Source: Nymphaea colorata (Eukaryota > Streptophyta > Magnoliopsida > Nymphaeales > Nymphaeaceae). Taken from it: a stretch of 15,000 nt of DNA. The notes below the pieces were generated by a model. The model saw only the letters and a program-made list of their open reading frames with translations. It was not told the DNA's origin and did no database searches. The translations under genes were made by a program, and so were the position numbers. This document shows, piece after piece, positions 8,135-15,000 of the stretch. The stretch is taken from NCBI RefSeq assembly GCF_008831285.2, contig NW_022204540.1, forward strand, positions 22,501 through 37,500, read 5' to 3'. Position 1 is the first letter of the stretch, and every line of letters begins with the position of its first letter.

Positions 8135-8367
8135 TCAAGTTAACCCCTAATGTGAGTCCGGTCAACCTAGACGCTTGAGCCGATTCTAAGACCTAGAATT
8201 CTAGGCAATTGGCTAAGTCAAACAGACTTAGCCCATGCGCATCGAACCGAAGTGTGGGCGGCAACCCAAACGAGGTCCCCGCCCTGGGCTCACAAGGCTC
8301 AGGGATGATTCATTTGACTTTCGAGCTTAGGCGCTAGGCCGCTCGTTTCTTTCCAGCACTTAGTCAA
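8133..8367. promoter_or_regulatory. Second W-box cluster, in U3 upstream of TATA
   Basis: W-box cores are seen at 8133-8138, 8160-8165, 8217-8222, 8314-8319 and 8362-8367. This is the normal place for LTR enhancer sites, 150-385 bp upstream of the TATA-like sequence. WRKY binding is inferred from the motif only. Confidence 0.45.
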
Positions 8368-8516
8368 ATTCAGTCTTTGCTTTCGCACTTAACCATTCTT
8401 GCCAATAACGAGTTTTGAACTCGAGACCTAGGCCGAGCGGGATGTGCTCGGCGCAATGAGTTTTGGATTAGATCTAGCGCGGGTTAGGTAGAGTAAACCC
8501 GCTTCAATTCATCTTG

Positions 8517-8524
8517 TATATATA
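8517..8524 (+). promoter_or_regulatory. TATA-like box of the LTR promoter
   Basis: TATATATA lies in an otherwise GC-balanced region and is followed by a CT-rich tract of the kind common around plant transcription starts. Transcription would start near 8545-8560. If so, U3 is only about 660 bp and the transcribed LTR part (R plus U5) is about 3 kb. Confidence 0.5.
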
Positions 8525-8585
8525 CTTTTTGGATCTTGTACATTGTATGCATTTTGGACGTAATTGAATCATTTGTTCGGATTCC

Positions 8586-8625
8586 TTCTCTCTCCTCTCT
8601 CGAGGTCTCTCTCTCCTTCTCGTCT
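8586..8625 (+). repeat. CT-rich tract
   Basis: Imperfect CTCTCTCC repeats lie 60-100 bp after the TATA-like box. Such pyrimidine patches are frequent in plant core promoters and 5' leaders. Confidence 0.6.
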
Positions 8626-11614
8626 CCCACCTGGCTCACCCGAGCTTGGCGTCTTCTCCCACCTCGCGTCCTCTTCCTCCACGGTGCTTCCTACTTTCCG
8701 AAACCTGTCCTTGAAGAGCCAAAGTCCCTAGACACCGGCATAAGGCAGCGAAGGCATCGGCGGATCTCTTCTTCACGGCGGCGGTCCCTCCCTTGTCCAC
8801 GGTACGTTCCCTAGCAAAGATCAAACCCAGATTCGGTGCCCTCTTCTTGATCACGAAGAAGCGGAGAGGCCGGACTGGAACAAGGAAGATTGAAGGCGCG
8901 GTTCTCCTCGGCTTCATTATAGACAAAGAGGTTAGTACTTTGGATTTTCGCATTTTCACCAAGTTTTGTGTTGAGATCGATTAAGGCAGAGGTCTTCTTA
9001 ATTTCTGTGGTCTTTCCTCGGCATACCCGAGGCCTGACTTCGAGGAAGACGAAGAACCCCATCGGAAAAGGTCCCTTACACGAATTGGGGAATTTCCGAA
9101 TAATCCCTAGACCTAATCGGATCGGTTTGAATTGAACCGAGCTGAAGTGTGAGCTTGATCTACAAGATTTGGGCTCGAGTCCTCCCTGTAAGTTTTCGGC
9201 TCAGAATCCTAATCAAATCAGAAATCTAAGGTTCTGGCTGTGATCTGCGAATGAGAGTTGGCCCATCGGAATCACCCTGATCCCTAGTCTCACATAATTA
9301 CATTCGGGCGTTATCGCGCGGGTGGAACTCAAGATCGCCCTTGGCCGGAATTCGGAATCTTCCGGTCGTTTCCTGCAACTTCCGATCAGCACCATTAATT
9401 CCGGCGTAATCTGAAAGAATATCCTCGCCCTCAAAGGTGGTGTCATTCTGAAAAAGGGGCAATTTGGACAAGAGAAAAGAGGGATTAACCCTAGCCGCCG
9501 CACGAAGGAGATCCACTTTCATCTTGCTGCCGGCTCGCTTCCAAGGTTAGTGTCTATACCCCATCTCGCCCGTTGGTTCTGTACACGTGTCACCATCTCG
9601 CCAGCTCCCAACTTCGTATCACCCTAGCCTCCCACGTGTCCCTGATCGAGATCGCCCTAGGATCACGAGCTGCCAATCATTTAGGAAACGCCCACAGCCG
9701 CCGCGTCCTCCTCTCCTCCTCGCAATCTTCACTCGAGTCAACCCTAGCCCTAGCGTCGTCTTCACCATTCATCTTGCCAGGTGTCAGTAATCCGAGCGTC
9801 CTCTCCTCGCCCCCTCAGCCAGCTCTCCACGGTCGCCGTTAACCCTTTGCCTTAGCCGATTAGGAAACTCCCTAACGCGTCAATCTCTCCCTTCCAATTC
9901 TGTCGCCAGCTTCTCCCGTGCCAATTCCCTGCCCTCTATCTCCTCCACGTGGCTCCATCCTGTACCTCAAGAGCATATCCGAGAGATCACGAGAATCATC
10001 CCGGGAATCAGTCCAGGTTCATTCGGGACCCCCCCTCTTTCCCTATTGTTTTGGTAACTCCCTCGCATCTCCTCAATGCGTGACTATTCCGCGTAACCCC
10101 TGTTAGTAGTCCATCTTGCCACGTGGCAAGATCTTGGTGCATGCTCTTGACAAGACCAGTCAAGTCAAACTTCTCCCTTAGGCACCCTCTCGCACCATCC
10201 CGAACTTAGTCAACACTCGTACCGAGCCTACCTAGTCTGACCGCTTCCTCTACCCTTAGTCAACACTAGGTCATCTCCCCCACCGAGCCCTCTTAGTTCA
10301 AGCTACCCTAGTCGGCTCGAGTCTAGCTCGAGTGTCCCTTAACCCAGTCAACCCGGACCCTCTCAGCTAGGTCCATTAGTCAACCACCCTTCTTAGTCAA
10401 CCCTTACCTCACTCGGTCAACATTGACCATATCCGCGAGCTTAGGCTCGACCCAAACAACCTTGCTTAACCTCTCGTAGCTAGGTCACCTACTTCGAACC
10501 TATACCCTTAACCTCCCTAGCCTACCTATTCCCAAACCCATCGTGACTAAACCGGCTCCCTCCGGCCCTTGCCTCGGCTGCGATCTCATCGTCGGCATCC
10601 AGCGACGAGCGTGGCCGAGCTACAACCGACGGCAGGCAGGTAGGCGCTGCCCTTCCGGCAGCAGCCCCCCTCGGCACACAGGCGGCCCTTCCGGCCCCGA
10701 CAGCATCGTCCTCTCCGGCAGCGGCCATTCAGCGCCAAACTTCCTCGGCGTCGGCTGCCACACGCGACGACCGTATCTCCGCTGCTGGCATCCGCAGGCA
10801 TCCCGACGTCGGGTTCCTTCCAGGCGGCCCGTCGTCTGCGTCAACCCTATAGACACGCGTCCAGCGACAGCACGAGCACTCGGCCAGCGGCGAGCGGCCA
10901 CTTTCTCAGGCGCGTCGGCCAGGATTTCAGCGGCGAGTTCATCGCCCAGCGCCATCCCGCCAGCGGATAGAAGAGTGCAGCAGGCATCCGAGCAGGCTCT
11001 CCTCAACCGGCCTTCTTGAACAGCAAGCTGCAATACCCGGGGGTTGGTTCTCACCCCGGGTGCTTATCCGGCTACGCCAAGGGCTTCCCTTGGCCGGTAA
11101 CTTCTTGCTCCCCCTTGTAGCCGCGGGCGGGAATTGTTTTGATTTTATTGGTTTTAGGACAACATCTTAGTTTACTATTCTGTTTTGTTTTAGCCTTGGC
11201 TTCGGCCCTGCTCCCCCGTGAGGTACCTCGAGGGCACTGTGCCCGAGACACGACCACAAGGAGCAAGACCCCCCTATTTGCTTTTGTTGGGAGTGGTTTG
11301 GACGTTAGTAGTGGTTTGCGTGGTTTGTAAGTGAGTTGCGAGAGATTATTATTTGTATCGCTCACGTATTGTAGAGCCTCGTCAACCCACTTAGTTCTTT
11401 TGTAGTAGGCTACCCGTAGATAGGTTTTGGAAGGGTTAACCGTGACTTGTATCTCCCTACCTACTGGGTTTGCGCCGGGGTCCTGTCCGGCCGGGTAGTA
11501 TTCTGTATTTAATTGTTTAGGATTTTTGGTTTTTAGAATAGGCCTCAAGAAGGTCCTGGGAAGATTAGGATTGCATTGGTCGGATTTCCTTAGGCCAACC
11601 GGTGCGGTCCTAAC

Positions 11615-12013
11615 GGGCTCCCTCTCCGGAATCGAACCCTAATTCTCCGTCACCCGTCACTACCATGGTAGGCCACTATCCTACCATCGAAAGTTGATAG
11701 GGCAGAAATTTGAATGATGCGTCGCCGGCACGAAGGCCGTGCGATCCGTCGAGTTATCATGAATCACCAAAACATCGAGCAAAGCCCACATTGGCCTTTT
11801 ATCTAATAAATGCGACCCTTCCAGAAGTCGGGGTGTGGTGCACGTATTAGCTCTAGCTTTACTACGGTTATCCGAGTAGCAAATACCATCAAACAAACTA
11901 TAACTGATTTAATGAGCCATTCGCAGTTTCACAGTCTGAATTAGTTCATACTTACACATGCATGGCTTAATCTTTGAGACAAGCATATGACTACTGGCAG
12001 GATCAACCAGGTA
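11615..12013 (-). rRNA. 18S rRNA gene, 5' 399 nt only (truncated by the retrotransposon)
   Basis: Read on the minus strand, the mature 5' end TACCTGGTTGATCCTGCC starts at 12013, and plant 18S sequence follows to about nucleotide 399, where it stops at the LTR junction (GGAGAGGGAGCC side). The full gene is about 1.8 kb, so about 22% is present. Most of it matches what I know of angiosperm 18S closely. Some positions do not: the near-universal AATTCTAGAGC reads AAAGCTAGAGC (changed bases at 11857-11858), and the segment at about 11765-11795 has several C-to-T type differences. This could be a degenerate rDNA copy or a lineage with unusual 18S. As it stands it cannot give a complete rRNA. Confidence 0.95.
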
Positions 12014-12655
12014 GCAACACATCGACAACGTCAGAGGCCCCGGCCACAAAAGAACCGATAGCTACCGACGGTCAATCATCGTTTCGTTTTCGACATCACT
12101 GCGGACGACGTTTTAGGAAGAACAGCATTAAAAAACTGCCCACCGGTGCCCGAAACGTACTGAGAATCCATAAAGGCCGACGTAACGACAGAAATAACCA
12201 ACGATCAGCACAAAAGCTGAGAGGCCAAAAGCCGCACGCCCAAGCCCTTCGCACACCATGCGGATGGGCTGCGTTAATGTCCTTAACAAGACGGCGTTCC
12301 ACCAAAGCGGCAGCAATACAGAGACCAAACGTAGGGGCAAAACAAACTTAGCGTCAACCACACCAATATAACAAGCACATCACCCAAACGGTTCATGGCA
12401 AACCAAAACAGCCATGACGCCGATGGGAGACGCAGCCAACGCCACTCATGCGCCAAGACATTAGGCGCTTCCCAACGGCCGCCTTCACGCCGGCATAGCC
12501 ATGCGGACAAGCGGAACTTGGGAGGCGCATAATGTTGAAACGCGAGATAGATTCTCGATCAAACCGAACCGTCGTGGAACAACCGATAAAAACAAGCAAG
12601 AAGCAAACAGCAAAGGCAACGGGGATCCGTCAAACCGAGCATCAATCTCCTACGC

Positions 12656-12722
12656 AGGTGATTTGGGCGATCACTCCCGGGTAAAAGGGGCTAACGCGAA
12701 AATCACCTAGTCTACCATAAAT
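12656..12722 (+). repeat. rDNA spacer subrepeat box A
   Basis: This is a 67-bp box that begins AGGTGATTTGGGCG, contains GGGTAAAAGGGGCTAACGCG, and ends AAATCACCTAGTCTACCATAAAT. Its ends AGGTGATTT and AAATCACCT are inverted repeats, so one strand could fold into a hairpin of about 52 nt. The gap to the next box (424 bp) is about twice the others. Confidence 0.85.
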
Positions 12723-13047
12723 GTTCCAGACCATTCGTGAATCCACTTGTGTACCTGATCCGGTCCCAAAGGACACCGCAGGCGCTGTCGGGGAACAGCG
12801 AGCACTGCAGGCCGAGGGCCAGGCAGGGAAGGACATGTTGCATAGCACCTGCCAAACAAAGGCCTTGACAGCAGTCGGAGGCCGAGAAGAAGGCAGTCGC
12901 ACCGCGTGGACTACAAATGGCCCAGGCAAAACCGGACGCAGGAGAAGCTGAAAAGACAGCTACGGAAGCACGCAGAACCAAGAAAAAATGGCCGCTCGCA
13001 GTGAAGAAAGGGCACACGAGGGACGGCAGCAAGGTCGAAGGGTGTCA

Positions 13048-13242
<195 letters not shown>

Positions 13243-13279
13243 CTACAGCAGCCGATTGATGCAAATGATCTCCCATACA

Positions 13280-13346
13280 TGTGATTTGGTCGACGGCTCC
13301 CGGGTAAAAGGGGCTAACGCGAAAATCACTTGGTCTACCATAAGTA
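13280..13346 (+). repeat. rDNA spacer subrepeat box C
   Basis: This box has the same core, GGGTAAAAGGGGCTAACGCG, and the ending GGTCTACCATAAGT. Its spacer closely matches that of box B. It lies about 200 bp from box B and 214 bp from box D. Confidence 0.88.
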
Positions 13347-13493
13347 TTTTTGAAGTACGAATCCGCCTTGTGTATCCCTAGTGTTCCGAGCACTTTCCGC
13401 AAGCAACGGAAGACCGGGCACAAGAGGGACTACAGCAAGGTCCATCGAGCCGAGCAAATGTTTCACCAGCCCCCCCCCTCCGACGAACCTCAC

Positions 13494-13560
13494 AGGTGCT
13501 TTGGGCGATCGCTCTCGGGTAATACGGGCTAACGCGAAAATCACCTGGCCTACCATAAAT
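13494..13560 (+). repeat. rDNA spacer subrepeat box D
   Basis: This is a diverged copy (AGGTGCTTTGGGCGATCGCT, then GGGTAATACGGGCTAACGCG) with the ending CCTACCATAAAT. A run of nine C lies just before it, near 13471. The sequence after it (13561-13810) matches the other spacers only weakly. Confidence 0.85.
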
Positions 13561-13810
13561 CTTATTTTTCGGAAATCCACCTTTGGTCGGGCACATTCTC
13601 TGCAAGCAATTGAAGACTTTAAACCCCCCAAGTCCGCCCAACCTCGGATGTGCATCTCAAAATTAGCCAGCACATGCCCTACACAAATTCCACCTGCGTC
13701 CGACCTATGGCCAGTCGCTTTCGCCTACATAGGAAAGCTTATTCAAGGTTTGCGCGCTACGTCGTCGGGGCATCCTCGCTATATGCCACCCAGCATGAAT
13801 TTTTTGAAAA

Positions 13811-13877
13811 AGCTATGGCAGACCAAATGATTTTCGTCTTTTTCCCTTATACTCCGGAGCAATCACCCAAAGCACCT
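13811..13877 (-). repeat. rDNA spacer subrepeat box E, inverted
   Basis: On the minus strand this reads AGGTGCTTTGGGTGATTGCT, then GTATAAGGG, then CGAAAATCATTTGGTCTGCC, which aligns over the full 67 bp with box D. It is the only box in the opposite orientation, the same as 18S transcription. Its central GTATAAGGG resembles a plant RNA polymerase I start motif. Confidence 0.75.
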
Positions 13878-14028
13878 TAAATAGGAGACTCGTTCAACTT
13901 GTGGCCTCTCAACTTTGGAGTGCCCCTATTTGTCCCTTTGGAACAGGGCGCCGGATCGGGTGAGAGCACCATCGTTCCATGCCCGCGAGCCATTGCCGTG
14001 GCAGAGGCATAGCCAATGTCCTAGGCGG

Positions 14029-14230
14029 TGCTGGAGATGGTGGCTAGGGAGCAAGGCCGTTCGATTGACTCCGGCCACTCGCCCAGCCTTGGCACATACA
14101 GCCATCCTAAATACAGCAAAGGGAGGTTGTCCCCTCGAACAGGGACATTTCTCCAAAGGCCATGCTGGATGGTGGCCCAGGGAGCAAGGCCGTTTGAGTG
14201 AGGGGTAAATACAGCATAGGGAGGTCTGAA
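14029..14230. repeat. Diverged direct repeats in the rDNA-side spacer
   Basis: GCTGGAGATGGTGGCTAGGG at 14029 recurs as GCTGGATGGTGGCCCAGGG at 14164, both followed by AGCAAGGCCGTT. TAAATACAGCAAAGGGAGG near 14108 recurs near 14206. The spacing differs (about 134 and 98 bp), so this is a degraded duplication. I cannot say whether it belongs to the spacer or to the neighbouring LTR element. Confidence 0.6.
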
Positions 14231-14233
14231 CAG

Positions 14234-15000
14234 ACCGACCACCTAGTAGAGCCCAGCCGAACCCAGCCAACCCAGCCTTAGCTAGGATTAGGTTCAGCCG
14301 GTTCGCTGGCCCTTGCAGCGGCCACTTCTTCCTCGTCGGCAACTACCGGCGCCCGTGGCCGAGCCACATTCCGGAGATAGGCAGGCAGGCGCTGTCTCTG
14401 TGACAGCTGCCCCCCTCGGTGTCCCAGGCGGCCCTTCCGGCCGAGTTCCAGCGGCGTCAGCGCGCAGCAACAGCATCTCGGCGTCAACTCGACAGGCGGT
14501 CTCGTTCCGACATGCGGCCCTCGACCAGGCAGCAGACGAGCGCCCTCGGCAGTACCGACGCGCATTACAGCAGACGCTAGGCAGCGTCCACTCCTTCAGC
14601 GCGCGTTCCTTCCCTCGGCCCAGCGACTGTCAGCAGGAGCCCCGTTCGGTGCTAGCGTTGTTCCAGCAGAATCCCCGGCGCTTAAACGTAGTAGCCACAG
14701 CCGCGAGCAGCTATCAGGCTTTGGCAGCCGACCCGACCACCAGCACGCGGCCGGCCATCAGCTCCAGTCCAACAGCGACCCGTCCTAGCAGCAGGCTACG
14801 TGGAGGCACGCCTCAGCCGGTCTTCCTGTTCTGTGAGCTGCAGTGCTCGGGGGCAGGTCATCACCCCGAGACCTTATCCGGCTTCGCCAAGGGTGATCCT
14901 TGGCCGGTATCTTTTCCTATTCCCCTTGTAGTTCCGGGTGGGATTTGCTTTCAGTTTTAGGCAGCTTCTTAGTTTGTCTTCAGCATTATTGTTTTAGCCT
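14234..15000 (+). repeat. Diverged LTR fragment of a related chromovirus (runs off window)
   Basis: From ACCGACCACCTAGTAGAGCC onward this aligns with 1250-1964 of the 5' LTR. Shared landmarks are CACCTAGTAGAGCCCAGCC, GGCGGCCCTTCCGGCC, the hairpin pair at 14847-14904, CCCTTGTAG and TTGTTTTAGCCT at the window end. The middle is well diverged, so it is a related family or an old copy, not a third LTR of the same insertion. It starts in mid-LTR, so its left end was lost by deletion or rearrangement. A 215-residue open frame inside it looks like a by-product of GC-rich sequence. Confidence 0.88.
14847..14904 (+). other. Conserved tandem hairpins in the diverged LTR
   Basis: CTCGGGG pairs with CCCCGAG, then GCCAAGG (14886-14892) pairs with CCTTGGC (14898-14904). 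These are the counterparts of the 1800-1859 pair. In the first stem one C:G pair has become T:A, keeping the pairing, while the loops differ. Confidence 0.55.

Larger units (their letters stand above)
1..11614 (+). mobile_element. Ty3/gypsy chromovirus LTR retrotransposon, 5' end outside window
   Basis: The element has matching LTRs at both ends, an initiator-Met-tRNA primer site, a gag-pro-RT-RNaseH-integrase-chromodomain order and a polypurine tract. Integrase placed after RNase H marks Ty3/gypsy, and the C-terminal chromodomain marks a chromovirus. Window base 1 aligns with base 9300 in the 3' LTR, which itself starts at 7885. About 1.4 kb of the 5' LTR is therefore missing to the left, and the full element would be about 13 kb. 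LTRs of about 3.7 kb are long for a chromovirus and would suit the Tekay/Del group, but I have not confirmed the clade. The polyprotein carries one nonsense codon, so this copy probably cannot move unaided, though its LTRs are young. Confidence 0.95.
7885..11614 (+). repeat. 3' LTR
   Basis: The start is set by TGTTACGGACC just after the polypurine tract, which is an imperfect inverted match to the LTR end (GGTCCTTACA at 2381; GGTCCTAACG at 11614). Bases 9300-11614 align with 1-2381; bases 7885-9299 have no partner in the window because the 5' LTR is cut by the window edge. The first 250 bp are also coding. Beyond 8134 I see a TATA-like site (8517), a CT-rich tract (about 8586-8625), splice-donor-like sites such as AG-GTTAGT near 8930, and no recognisable gene. 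The final base is G where CA would be expected. Confidence 0.9.

Noticed and set aside
8536-9062. Small open frames after the TATA-like box
   Set aside because: Short, overlapping on both strands, no recognised protein; better read as leader sequence of the LTR transcript.
11072-11548. 158-residue open frame on the minus strand in the 3' LTR
   Set aside because: The matching frame in the 5' LTR is broken by a one-base difference near 2230, there is no recognisable domain, and it is antisense to the element.
12001-12013. Start of a complete 18S-5.8S-28S unit
   Set aside because: Only the first 399 nt of 18S are in the window; no 5.8S or 28S sequence is seen.
14313-14960. 215-residue open frame in the diverged LTR
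   Set aside because: It lies in the same GC-rich LTR segment, its frame does not match the open frames of the intact LTR, and no domain is seen.

Overview
This window is repetitive nuclear DNA from a plant, almost certainly an angiosperm. Two things show it: a fragment of a plant-type 18S rRNA gene, and a Ty3/gypsy chromovirus retrotransposon primed by the initiator-methionine tRNA. No ordinary single-copy gene is visible. The species cannot be named from the sequence.

Layout: (1) Bases 1-2381 are the 3' part of a 5' LTR whose beginning lies upstream of the window. (2) Bases 2382-2956 hold the primer binding site and an untranslated leader with two tandem hairpins. (3) Bases 2957-8134 are one polyprotein reading frame (gag, protease, reverse transcriptase, RNase H, integrase, chromodomain). 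It is cut once, by an in-frame TGA at 6461-6463. (4) A polypurine tract at 7871-7882 and the 3' LTR at 7885-11614 follow; the last part of the reading frame lies inside the 3' LTR. The two LTRs differ by about 33 substitutions over about 2.25 kb (my hand count, about 1.5%) plus three larger deletions, so the insertion is recent. (5) Directly after the 3' LTR come the first 399 nt of an 18S rRNA gene on the minus strand (11615-12013), then its 5' external transcribed spacer and intergenic spacer (12014-14233) with 67-bp subrepeat boxes. (6) From about 14234 to the window end lies part of another, clearly diverged LTR of the same superfamily.

The reading I favour is that the chromovirus inserted into an 18S rRNA gene (or an rDNA fragment), antisense to it, near 18S nucleotide 395-399. 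The rest of the 18S gene should then lie upstream of the 5' LTR, outside this window. The 18S fragment differs from the usual plant sequence at positions that are normally near invariant, so it may have been a pseudogene copy.

The points most worth a second look are the 18S target site, the twin leader hairpins with compensatory base changes, a second hairpin pair preserved in the diverged LTR, a dense array of W-box cores beside a perfect 20-bp G-box palindrome in the LTR, and the single stop codon at the RNase H/integrase boundary.
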